A DNA stretch of 15,996 bases from Temnopleurus reevesii (GCA_036244855.1 BQKZ01001410.1:47172-63167), one strand, 5' to 3'; positions 1-6,987 are shown, counted from the first letter of the stretch. Notes: generated from the sequence alone by a model not told the origin. Made by a program: numbers and translations.

Positions 1-9
1 AAAGGAGGA

Positions 10-11
<2 letters not shown>

Positions 12-52
<41 letters not shown>
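12..52. repeat. Poly-G homopolymer (41 G)
   Basis: An uninterrupted run of 41 G follows a short purine lead. On the other strand it is poly-C. Runs this long can form G-quadruplexes and are prone to sequencing and assembly length error, so the exact count should not be trusted. A shorter interrupted G stretch (GGTGGAAGGGG) follows at 51-61. Confidence 0.95.
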
Positions 53-53
<1 letters not shown>

Positions 54-940
54 GGAAGGGGCATACTTTCAGGACGTGCTAAAATTCGTTCCCCCCGCCT
101 CTTCATCGTGATATCAATATGGTGCCAAGTATCGATTTGTGATTAGGTATCATATTATTTGCTGTTCGCATAATACATCTCCTAAACCTTATCAAATCTG
201 TTTGACTATTTCTGTTTTACATAGCAAATGGGCACTCAATCAATCAAACATATACAAATTTACAACAACAAACAATATGTAAAAGGGTTCGTTAATCAGA
301 TGTTTCGGCACTAGTATCACTTCACATCTTTATTCAAATATTGAAATGATTATAGTATAAAAGAAAATGGAAGCATGACGATCTTCATGAATGAAATCTT
401 GTAAAATGACGAACCCTAAACGCACAAGTTCATATTTTGGGTTCACTTGCTTCCACCCACATACTCCCTGAAATCTCTTTCCCCTAAGCATTTCACAGTT
501 TCGCAGTGTGCATTGAAACTATGTGCAATCCTCCTGCTAATTAGATTCATGTCGTAGTAAATATGGCTAGCATAGCTGCATAGGTCAATGCACTTCAACA
601 GGTCTGCCTTGTGACGTCATAATGTGGTTATGAGCATGAGGCTGTGTGCATTTCCACAGTCCCCTAGGTAATTTTCGTTTGCTTCTTGGCGTATTGTGTT
701 CTCAATACTTCAGCATTTTCATCTACTATCCTCTCTAACTTTCTTCCCTTTTAGCTCAGTGAACATTATGGTATTCACTCAGCCATCACTTTTGTTGTTG
801 CTGTTGTTAGTTTTCTTTACCAAAGAAAAAAGTGAGCAAAATTATGCACATTACTCTTATTAAACCCCTCAAATATACGTACATACCAATACACATATAC
901 ACATACACTCACACACACTCAGGAATATGATAACAAATGG
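53..940. other. Gene-free AT-rich sequence
   Basis: I see no credible coding frame, RNA gene or complete transposon here. It contains a consensus CRE at 612-619 (listed separately), a small hairpin around 758-782 (AGTGAA paired with TTCACT), a short TTTCTTT/AAAGAAA hairpin near 812-828, and a CA-rich patch at about 875-920 just upstream of the first SINE. Confidence 0.5.
612..619. promoter_or_regulatory. Full palindromic CRE (TGACGTCA)
   Basis: The exact eight-base cAMP-response element TGACGTCA lies in GTGACGTCATAA. CREB/ATF-family bZIP dimers bind this sequence. No TATA box, initiator or gene start is recognisable nearby, so function is unproven and a chance match is possible. Confidence 0.25.
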
Positions 941-942
941 AA

Positions 943-1222
943 GCGTTGTTGTGTAGTATTTTGGACACTCTCCTTCACATAAGAGGATCGGCGGTTCGAA
1001 TCCAACCAATGTTGTTAATTTCTTTTATCACACATTTTGTCCACACTGTGCTGCACTCAAGCATTGTGAAAATGCGTACCTGGTAGAAATCAATTTCTCA
1101 CAAGTTTGAGAGATTAAAAAACTGATGCGACATATAGCCAGGGTAATACTAAATACTGATGAGCAATTGCAGTAGAATATTATGGAATTAGTGATTGTGC
1201 TTTATGAATGCACTATTATTTT
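943..1222 (+). mobile_element. tRNA-derived SINE, copy 1
   Basis: The head resembles a tRNA. A degenerate A box (TGTAGTATTTTGGA) lies at 952-965 and an exact B box (GGTTCGAATCC) at 993-1003, the two internal polymerase III promoter elements. A CACACTGTGCTGCACTC block follows (about 1041-1057), then GCGTACCTGGTAG (about 1073-1085), which recalls the body of SINEs in echinoderm and other invertebrate genomes. The 3' end reads GTGCTTTATGAATGCACTATTATT, a tail of the type shared with LINE partners. The copy is diverged and the tRNA could not fold as a functional gene. Boundaries are approximate. Family naming rests on recollection, not alignment. Confidence 0.72.
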
Positions 1223-1240
1223 TTTAATCATCATATAAAT

Positions 1241-1436
1241 GTGTGTGGCTCAATATGTCCCATGAACAGGAGGTTGTGGATTCGATCCCTGGCTGAGTCA
1301 TACGAACGACTTATAAAAATGGGACTAGCTGCCTTCTTGCCAGGCACTCAGCATTGAGAATGGAGAAGGGTAATAATAAATGTTATCCAGTGCTTGTTGG
1401 AAGAACGTCTTACATGGAAAAATAGCAAATATTATT
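1241..1436 (+). mobile_element. tRNA-derived SINE, copy 2 (different subfamily)
   Basis: A second SINE follows within about 20 bp in the same orientation. The A-box-like TGGCTCAATATG is at 1246-1257 and the B box GGATTCGATCC at 1278-1288. CATGAACAGGAGGTTGTGG before the B box is typical of a tRNA-SINE anticodon-arm region. Downstream are GGCACTCAGCATTGAGAA and CCAGTGCTTGTTGGAAGAACG. Its body shares the GCACTCAGCATTG word with copy 1 but is otherwise different, so the two are related families and not a duplication. Some bases seem missing between the A and B boxes. The 3' end merges into the ATT-rich microsatellite. Confidence 0.72.
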
Positions 1437-1655
1437 ATTGATGTTATCACACTTATTGTCATTACTCTTATACGACTACTAGTTTTATTATTAGTCTACT
1501 TTTCATTATAATAATTATTATTATTATTATAATTATTAATAATATTAATAATAATATTAATAAAAAAAATATTATAATAATAATAATTATTATAAAAAAT
1601 AATAATATTATTATTACAATTATCTTTATTATCATTATCATTATCAATAAAAATG
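1437..1655. repeat. AT-only microsatellite, (ATT/TAA)n
   Basis: About 200 bp consist almost only of A and T in ATT, TAA and AATAAT steps, forming many overlapping inverted repeats. It directly follows the 3' end of the second SINE, so it probably grew from that element's tail. Any open frame in it encodes only Ile/Leu/Asn-type runs and is not a gene. Confidence 0.88.
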
Positions 1656-2004
1656 TAAACACAAAAGAAAGGCCGATGCTTTTATGCACACACAGAACAC
1701 CTTCATTCGGAAAAGACTGGACATCTGATTAACGTAAAGACTGTTTAAAATTTGAAAGTGAATGTGCTGTCCCATTGACCTTTATTTGAAGACCCCTTGA
1801 CGAAAGGTCTCGCTGGTTTGACCGTAATGATGCACAGACTCCTCCTACAACAGGAAATTCAATGTTTACAAACGGATGGGAAGTAGTCTAACACTGGCAG
1901 CAGGTAGTCTTATCCAAAGGCGACACAAATCTGTCTAGTTTATTACGTCTCACAAACACCTGTTGTGCGCCATCTATTAAGAAAGTGCATGTATACGTGT
2001 TATT
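1656..2004. other. Unassigned sequence before MITE copy 1
   Basis: I see no gene. A small stem pairs GACCTTT (about 1788) with AAAGGTC (about 1804). The segment TGTTGTGCGCCATCTATTAAG (part of 1963-1983) may be old repeat but I cannot assign it. Confidence 0.35.
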
Positions 2005-2189
2005 TGTTTAACACGATATAAACTATTTCCGCAAAATCAAGTTGGTCATTGACAATGAGCCATACGCCGTGTATGTAATTGTGCGGGCACAACAATAACA
2101 GCCCGGTTCCGATTTGAATAGCATTACAAAGGAGCATTGAATTGGCGTTTGACTTAATTTTTCAGAAATGAATTATATCGTGTTGTTTA
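2005..2189 (-). mobile_element. MITE family A, copy 1 (173 bp) with 6-bp TSD
   Basis: The element occupies 2011-2183. Terminal inverted repeats of about 31 bp begin ACACGATATAA at each end (left ACACGATATAAACTATTTCC; right, reverse-complemented, ACACGATATAATTCATTTCT). The identical six bases TGTTTA directly flank both ends (2005-2010 and 2184-2189), consistent with a target-site duplication. The interior aligns, in reverse complement, with the second copy at 3806-3980 along most of its length, including a TCGGAACCGG-like core. It has no coding capacity, so it is non-autonomous. A 6-bp duplication does not point to one common superfamily and I leave the class open. Minus strand is given relative to copy 2. 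Confidence 0.82.
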
Positions 2190-2574
2190 CATTTTTTTCT
2201 CGAAATTGGAAGAGGATTTTGAGTATAAGTATTCGATTATCACGTCAGTCAATGAATTTATTACAATCAACACATAGATATCACCTGGGTAAAATGTAGC
2301 ATAATGTAAATACATGTCGTTTTGATGTAATATCATGTCATGTGCCTCCCCTTGGATAACCCATACACTTATTTCTTGCACATTATTGATAACAATATTG
2401 AACTGAATTGATCTGGATTGATTCGATTTGAATTAAATATGGTTTATTTGACTAAAAAACTAAATTAAAAATGGCAGACCGTAGGCTGAAACAATTTGAA
2501 TTTACAAAATTATTCAAATTATCGATATGATCAAAATTAACGATGATAATATAGGTAAATTAAATGATATGAAC
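2190..2574. other. AT-rich spacer
   Basis: AT-rich sequence with repeated ATTGAT/GATTTGAATT words between about 2380 and 2540. I recognise no gene, RNA or bounded repeat. The open frame at 2187-2381 on the minus strand overlaps the end of the MITE and is not credible. Confidence 0.4.
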
Positions 2575-2674
2575 TTATCTGAAACAATGATTACAAATAA
2601 TTTCATAACAGTACCAGGGAAATGGTTGGAAACAGAATGGATCAAAATTCAGAAGACTCAGTTTTAAACACCAC

Positions 2675-2811
2675 CTGAAGAATTCGTGCCTGTAATTCGG
2701 CTCTTTGGACAAAACGTTCTGACACGGTGGTTGTTTGGCGAAAATCTGAAAAACAATTTCAATCGAAATTTCCCATCGATCAGGCTCGAGCGGGAGATCA
2801 AATATCGCCAT
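2675..2811 (-). CDS. Possible 5' coding exon, unknown protein
   Basis: On the minus strand an ATG ends at 2811 in a fair initiation context (G at -3, G at +4, CTAGGAATGG). It opens a frame of 78 codons to a TAA at 2575. The first ~45 codons are clearly richer in GC than the surroundings, with mixed, codon-like composition (residues such as LPLEPDRWEISIEI). Composition becomes AT-rich after a CAG/GTGGTG boundary at 2675/2674, a weak potential splice donor. I therefore mark only 2675-2811. I recognise no domain or family. An inverted CCAAT (ATTGG) lies about 30 bp upstream of the ATG. It may be a first exon, a relic, or chance. Nothing in the neighbourhood supports a complete gene. Confidence 0.2.
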
Positions 2812-2829
2812 TCCTAGATCTGATGGGTT

Positions 2830-3300
2830 TTAATACCAATTCGCACTGGCTCAGTTTACATGCCAGCCCTTCGTTCTTCAACCAAATGAAATAGATTATA
2901 TTCAATCATACAGGGTGGAGAGGTACAGGGGTTTAAGAGGGGCAAGGAGTTGGGAGCGTCGAAGGGGTTGGGGGCGTCAAGGTGCATGGTTGGAGGAGAA
3001 AGTTCATAAACTTTCTCACAGAAATTACTGCCAGGTTCGATAGTTTAAAAAGTCGGTGATTTTTGGCGAAGACACGATAATCAATTCTTTAATATGCTGC
3101 TAACGATAGAATGTTGAGGATCTTAGATATAATCTTGGTGTCATAAAACTAATAAAAAAGCTTTAATAAATGGTCAGAATGCGAAATTTGTTATTGCTAT
3201 GTATCTGAATTTAAACCTATTGACCCCGAACCAAAAGTGTATAAAAAATGGTGATGACGCATTACTTGTGCTAAATAGCAGTATACCCCTTTAATGATTT
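2830..3300. other. Unassigned spacer with an 18-bp doublet
   Basis: No gene is visible. At 2944-2979 an 18-bp G-rich unit (AAGGAGTTGGGAGCGTCG) is followed by a second copy (AAGGGGTTGGGGGCGTCA) matching at about 15 of 18 positions. The rest is AT-rich and featureless apart from A/T runs. Confidence 0.4.
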
Positions 3301-3308
3301 ATGGTGGG

Positions 3309-3331
3309 TTTTTTTTTTTTGGGGGGGGGGG
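3309..3331. repeat. T12-G11 homopolymer junction
   Basis: Twelve T are followed immediately by eleven G. Both are slippage-prone, so the reading frame that crosses this point should not be trusted. Confidence 0.9.
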
Positions 3332-3339
3332 TGCTCATT

Positions 3340-3640
3340 TTTTTCTACGTTCAATTTTTGTTTCGCCTTGCTTTCTCGTTAGCCCAATGGACTGTTGCAA
3401 AGTAATAACGTTTGCGAAGCCGCTAATATTAGCAAATCCGAGACCCGGTGACAAAAGGGTAACATTAGCAAAGACACGGGTACGGGGTCGCAAGAACTCA
3501 GAACGTCTTGTGAGACGGGAGTCTCCTCCGTCTTTTGGATCATGCACGACAATGAGCTGCCAAGTTATGAGGTATTTCCGAGATCTTTTTCGGGATGCCA
3601 ATCGACATCGTGCAAATATGATGTCGGATGAGCTGGGGTA
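3340..3640. other. GC-richer segment, coding status unclear
   Basis: This stretch has more CpG than its flanks and is open on both strands (plus to 3641, minus 3335-3601). The overlap of two open frames mostly reflects base composition. The plus frame starts inside the T/G homopolymers. Two near-repeats (AATATTAGCAAA at 3425-3436 and AACATTAGCAAA at 3460-3471) sit in it. I recognise no protein family in either frame. Confidence 0.25.
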
Positions 3641-3677
3641 GCCGTTGCCATGGTTACGGGTAGGATAACCTGATTGG
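3596..3677. promoter_or_regulatory. Candidate RFX X-box with flanking CCAAT boxes
   Basis: GTTGCCATGGTTAC at 3644-3657 is two RFX half-sites (GTTGCC, and GTAACC on the other strand) in palindromic arrangement around AT. A CCAAT lies at 3598-3602 (GCCAATCG) and an inverted CCAAT (GATTGGG) at 3672-3678, 15 bp after the X-box. RFX plus NF-Y pairing is known from ciliary-gene and MHC class II promoters. The surrounding 3400-3700 is more GC- and CpG-rich than most of the window. No transcript or gene start can be tied to it, so this is a motif-level inference. Confidence 0.3.
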
Positions 3678-3805
3678 GTCGGAGCGAAAACCCTGTTACA
3701 CTACGCAAATTTTGCCGCTTAAACGCTTGCCATAATTATATTCACCGTTACTCATAAGTCATACCGTCACTCACGCATGGTAGAGACGAATAAATTGTGG
3801 ATCTA

Positions 3806-3980
3806 ATACGATATAAACATTTTTCGTAAAATCAAATTGAACACCAATTAAATGCTCCGTTGTAATGTTATTCAAGTCGGAACCGGCTAGTGATTTGTGT
3901 GTCCGCAAAGGTCCATACATGGCATGCGGATCCATTGTCCCATGACCCACTTTATTTTGCGTAAATAGTTTATATCGTGT
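3806..3980 (+). mobile_element. MITE family A, copy 2 (175 bp)
   Basis: Left end ATACGATATAAACATTTTTC and right end (reverse-complemented) ACACGATATAAACTATTTAC match the termini of the copy at 2011-2183. The interior matches that copy in inverted orientation, for example TATTCAAGTCGGAACCGG here against TATTCAAATCGGAACCGG there. Length differs by only 2 bp. I see no convincing target-site duplication (ATCTA left, TTAAA right), so this copy may be older or its flanks have changed. It has no coding capacity. Confidence 0.82.
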
Positions 3981-4192
3981 TTAAAATGTGAATGTGGTGT
4001 AAAGATGAAGTGTGTACCTGTACACAAAATGCGAACAAAACTATCAATGGGTTAAAGTCGAAGTCTCACTTCGTCGGCCAAACTTCTCTTTATAGTCCAT
4101 ATGCGCACTATATTCAAGCGAGATGGTTGTGCAACACTGAAACGTGCGTTAGTTTGCCGCATGCTTGACGAATCTAACATAAACCAAGCATG
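3981..4192. other. Spacer between MITE families
   Basis: No gene seen. The word TCAATGGGTTAAA at 4044-4056 recurs at 6719-6731 near a TTAA-bounded candidate element. The open frame at 4052-4285 on the minus strand crosses into the next MITE and is not a gene. Confidence 0.35.
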
Positions 4193-4397
4193 ACGTTCCC
4201 AGAGATGCCAAACGTTCCGGAATATGCGTGAAGGTAGTTGAAGAATGTGAATAACGCAACAGCTGAGCAGAATATATGCTTGCAATTAGTGTATTGCGAC
4301 AGTGTTATCAGCCATGCATTTGTGATGGACGTTTTGCATTTGTAGGAAGATACTCACATCGTGCATATTCCGGAGCACTTGGCAACTCTGCGTTCGC
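4193..4397. mobile_element. hAT-like MITE family B, copy 1 (189 bp)
   Basis: The element occupies about 4201-4389. The left end AGAGATGCCAAACGTTCCGG and the reverse-complemented right end AGAGTTGCCAAGTGCTCCGG form inverted repeats of about 28 bp. With the adjoining base, the left terminus reads CAGAGATGCC, like hAT termini. The eight bases on each side (ACGTTCCC at 4193-4200, GCGTTCGC at 4390-4397) agree at six of eight positions, the length expected for hAT. It has no coding capacity. Class assignment is inference from the ends and duplication length. Confidence 0.7.
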
Positions 4398-4437
4398 AGC
4401 GGATTTCCTTAAGTAGGTACCTCAACATTGCCCTTGG

Positions 4438-4556
4438 CATACCACAGAGATGCCAACCGTTCAGGAATACAAATGAATGAGGTATGTTGTTGCATTATTC
4501 TCGATTAAACGTTTACCCCATGTGTATTCCGGAGCAGCTGGCATCTTTGTTACCTC
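4438..4556. mobile_element. hAT-like MITE family B, copy 2 (103 bp)
   Basis: The element occupies about 4446-4548. The left end AGAGATGCCAACCGTTCAGG and the reverse-complemented right end AAAGATGCCAGCTGCTCCGG repeat the termini of the copy 56 bp upstream, but the interior is shorter and different. The flanking octamers CATACCAC (4438-4445) and GTTACCTC (4549-4556) agree at five of eight positions including a shared TACC. It is an independent insertion or an internally deleted sibling of the first copy. Confidence 0.65.
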
Positions 4557-4728
4557 AGACAAAGTATAGTTTAACTACAGAAAAAGTGTGTAAATATCTT
4601 ACTGCGTGATGACGATTTTCATGAATTTAAGTTGGTTAGCATTTTTTATCCTTCAACTCTTGTTATAAACATCTCATCATTTAGAGTCTTTTCCACTTTT
4701 TAATCCAACCTCTTGTATCCTTTCCTAG
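4557..4728. other. Pyrimidine-rich spacer
   Basis: AT-rich then pyrimidine-rich, ending in CTCTTGTATCCTTTCCTAG at 4710-4728, which has the form of a strong 3' splice acceptor. No other feature is seen. Confidence 0.3.
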
Positions 4729-4893
4729 GAAAAAAAATGTGACCGGGTCTTTTGGAAGAGAGTCTTGTAAGGATAGGGCACGCGCGCTGTTTGCTAGGCT
4801 AGGCCTAATCTTCGAGAGCTGTTGATTGCTTTCAAGGAGCACGATGAGGCGTGCCAGAAGGCTATGATGGAGAGAGATAGGCAGCTAGGTTGA
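4729..4893 (+). pseudogene. Possible broken coding fragment
   Basis: The stretch is noticeably more GC-rich and codon-like than its neighbours. The frame from 4807 ends at a TGA at 4891-4893 and reads a charged helical segment (ARPNLRELLIAFKEHDEACQ, then KAMMERDRQLG). Upstream, about 4734-4828 is open in another frame (KKNVTGSFGRESCKDRARAL and on), as if a shift separates the two parts. A good acceptor-like CCTTTCCTAG precedes it at 4719-4728, and GTAAGG at 4766 could be a donor. The helical tail recalls charged C-terminal segments of transposon-associated proteins, but I cannot name a family. It may be an exon with another layout, a transposase relic, or chance. Confidence 0.22.
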
Positions 4894-5247
4894 ACATGAA
4901 CGTTAAGATAATCCGAGTTTTTGGTAATGACAGTGGAAACTGGTCACGGAATTTAAAATCCAAATTGCACACTCCATTAATTCGTTTTGAAGAGAACTTC
5001 ATTTTGTTTCTATTATTTCGTTATTATGAGTGCATTATACATCTCACCCCGATAAACTTACTACGAATGGACATTTGCCCCAAATTTTAAGGTAAAAGAC
5101 CGTAAAATAAGTTAACGCATTTTCTTCAGAGGGTAAAGATGTATGAATGTTTTTAAACTCGATTGCTAACATTGAAACGTACCTCCATAACCCCCACCTA
5201 CAGAATTATACGCGTTTCATATATCATAAGAATTTTTTGCAATGTCG
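4894..5247. other. Unassigned spacer
   Basis: No gene, RNA or repeat is recognised. The plus-strand frame 4890-5090 has an ATG but an unremarkable, AT-driven translation. Confidence 0.35.
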
Positions 5248-5637
5248 GGGTTCAGGCGCGCAACTAGGGAGGGGGGCTATGGGGGCGCCAGCCCCCCGGG
5301 TCAGAGCCAGGGGGCGCCAAAATTTGTTGACTAAATGCGCTTATAAGGGGGCGCCAAAGGGGCAGGGGCGGCAAAACTTGTGCTCAGCCCCCCGGGAGCG
5401 CTAAGGGCGGGGGGCGCCAAATTTGAGCTGATGACCTTTTTTTTTTTTTTTTTTTGCTTGTCAGCTCAGCCCAGAGGGAAGGGGGGCGCCAAAAATTTTG
5501 CTCAGCCCCCCGGGGGGCGCCAAATTTGAGGTAAGGAAATTTTTTATTTTGGTTGTCAGCTTAGCGGGGAGGGGCGGGGGCACCAAATTTGGGCTCAGCC
5601 CCCCGGGTATGAAAATCCTGGGTGCGCGCCTGGGGTT
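5248..5637. mobile_element. GC-rich TIR element with GGCGCC array and GGGTT TSD
   Basis: The element spans 5253-5632 (380 bp). Its ends are inverted repeats: left CAGGCGCGCAACTAGG and, reverse-complemented, right CAGGCGCGCACCCAGG. GGGTT abuts both sides (5248-5252, 5633-5637), a likely 5-bp target duplication. Inside are about seven degenerate tandem units of the form GGGGGCGCCAAATTTG, several followed by GCTCAGCCCCCCGGG, starting near 5281, 5311, 5347, 5410, 5483, 5513 and 5575. An 18-base T run sits at about 5438-5455. It has no coding capacity. Similar wording is familiar from dispersed repeats in echinoderms, from memory only. Its base composition contrasts sharply with the AT-rich surroundings. 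Confidence 0.75.
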
Positions 5638-5639
5638 TC

Positions 5640-5904
5640 CTAGCCCTTTTATAACTTTAGCTTCGTTCTTCCGTCTCCAATAAAAACGATAAACTTATTT
5701 TGCAATGGTGACACAACAAATAGTTCGTCGCTATTCTAAGACGTACATAAAAATCGAAGACAAAATTTAAAATTGGTCCAATAAGATATGACGTCTTTAA
5801 GGTCCGGATAAGTTCCCTATAATGTCGCTAAAATCGCATATATAGGTTTACGGCAAGATTATGCCAACTTGGAGGAGACTTAAATGTTCCATGAATTGAT
5901 ATAC
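5640..5904. other. Unassigned AT-rich spacer
   Basis: Nothing coding is visible. An imperfect inverted repeat pairs AAGACGTACATA (about 5738-5749) with TATGACGTCTT (about 5788-5798), which may be a decayed small foldback. Confidence 0.3.
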
Positions 5905-6034
5905 AGTACATCAGGGTAGACACTTAAATAATACATAACAAAATGTATATGAAAAAATGTAATCAGAACAAAATGTTGGCTGTATTATGTCGATGACGTT
6001 CAAATGAATAAATTCCAAATTCCAAAATCCAAAC
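5905..6034 (+). mobile_element. LINE-like (or SINE) 3' tail remnant
   Basis: Sequence ending AATGAATAAATTCCAAATTC, with short AATTCCA repeats at 6006-6033, has the form of a non-LTR retrotransposon 3' end with a short tandem tail. No reverse-transcriptase coding is present, so it would be a strongly 5'-truncated copy. The left limit is uncertain. Confidence 0.45.
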
Positions 6035-6348
6035 ATGTGCGTATGTTGCGCGAAACCTAAATGAACGAACCGCTACTCAAGAGTGTGCTACTCCTACGTA
6101 TTTCTAATGCACATCGAGCGTCATTTAAAGTTCATGCAGTTTAGGCATACTCTGGATATAAACGCAAATGTGTAACTGCGGATTTTAGATGGTACGAAAT
6201 CAATGTTCTTAGCATTCTGCTAGCTTCGACACCTGTCAGTGAAAATGATGAATAATTCAGACTTGTCGGCAGTGTGTGCGCGAGATGCTAGTCGTATCGA
6301 TCCATCGATTGGGGGTAATGGGGGTTTAGAGTATTTCCGGCCCCTTGT
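6035..6348. other. Unassigned spacer
   Basis: No gene is recognised. CpG-containing words such as GCGCGAGATGCTAGTCGTATC (part of 6276-6299) and a GGGGGTAATGGGGG patch at 6311-6324 are the only distinctive stretches. Confidence 0.3.
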
Positions 6349-6484
6349 TTAAGCCCCGGTCACATAGGACCCCGGAAGCAAAACGACTCACCCCGACTCG
6401 TTGTTCTGAGGCAGTAAACTGTGAATTAACAAAGAGTCGGGGTGTATCGTGTTGCTTCCGGGGTCCTATGTGACCGGGGCTTTA
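6349..6484. mobile_element. Foldback MITE, 54-bp arms, TTA TSD
   Basis: The element occupies 6352-6481 (130 bp). The left arm 6352-6405 starts AGCCCCGGTCACATAGGACC. The right arm 6428-6481 is its reverse complement with only four mismatches over 54 bp, the outer 30 bp being identical. The 22-base loop is 6406-6427. TTA flanks both sides (6349-6351, 6482-6484), the TWA duplication expected of PIF/Harbinger. If the cut is placed one base further in, the flanks read TTAA, as for piggyBac or Kolobok, but then the repeat ends are not symmetrical. High arm identity suggests recent insertion or maintenance by gene conversion. Confidence 0.88.
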
Positions 6485-6485
6485 A

Positions 6486-6985
6486 GGGGGGTATTCCCTT
6501 TCTAGAGATATGTCTCCTATCAATTCCCGGCACTCTTTCCCTGGCTAGCTCCCTGTCTTCTCTTTTTTCGGGTAAATAGTCACTTCCCCTCAGGTCATTG
6601 CTTTAGATAAATCAAGATTTTTCTCATATCTTAACTCACTCAAACATCCTCCAGTTAACCCTTCGGATACTTACGTAATTACCATTGGCATTGTGCAGGG
6701 GATATCTGATTCCAGTAGTCAATGGGTTAAACAACTCGATTAACTTATATTTCTCTCTATCGTGCCATCGAGTCATCGTCGTTCTTGCTCTCTTTATCTA
6801 GCTCCTTTCTCGGTCTTTCTAAAAATATCCGCTTCCGTTTAAATGTTGACACTTTCTATGTTAATGTTACCAGGGCACCAGATTTCGTTGCACTGGATGC
6901 CAGGAAACGACATAAAATTGTGTGAATTTATTTTAGTTATTAACTGGGAATATGATAAATCTTTACCATGAATTCCTCCCCTTCT
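6486..6985. other. Pyrimidine-rich gene-free stretch
   Basis: The segments 6500-6600 and 6770-6840 are rich in CT and TCT words (CTAGCTCC occurs in both). I see no gene. A small TTAA-bounded candidate element at 6655-6730 is listed separately. Confidence 0.35.
6655..6730. mobile_element. Possible tiny TTAA-flanked element
   Basis: TTAACCCTTCGGATAC at the left and, reverse-complemented, TTAACCCATTGACTAC at the right form imperfect termini (8 of 12 bases after the TTAA agree). piggyBac-type elements insert at TTAA and often begin CCC. The interior is only about 68 bp. The evidence is thin. Confidence 0.25.
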
Positions 6986-6987
6986 CA

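Noticed and set aside
943..1016. A functional tRNA gene around the exact B box
   Set aside because: The A box is degenerate, stems do not pair well, and the sequence continues into a SINE body and tail.
984..1288. CRISPR-like spacing of the two B boxes
   Set aside because: Only two occurrences, in unlike contexts; explained by tandem SINEs in a eukaryotic genome.
1468..1689. 73-codon minus-strand frame of Ile/Leu runs
   Set aside because: Translation of the AT-only microsatellite; low complexity, not a membrane protein.
3294..3641. 115-codon plus-strand frame starting with ATG
   Set aside because: It begins across T12/G11 homopolymers of unreliable length, overlaps an equally open minus frame, and shows no domain.
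5147..5683. Two plus-strand frames (85 and 61 codons)
   Set aside because: They mostly lie inside the GGCGCC array element; Gly/Arg/Pro-rich products of the repeat.
6349..6485. A bacterial-style rho-independent terminator or microRNA precursor at the long hairpin
   Set aside because: The paired arms with flanking TTA duplication are better explained as a transposon; no U-tract, and a stem of this perfection is unusual for an animal microRNA precursor.
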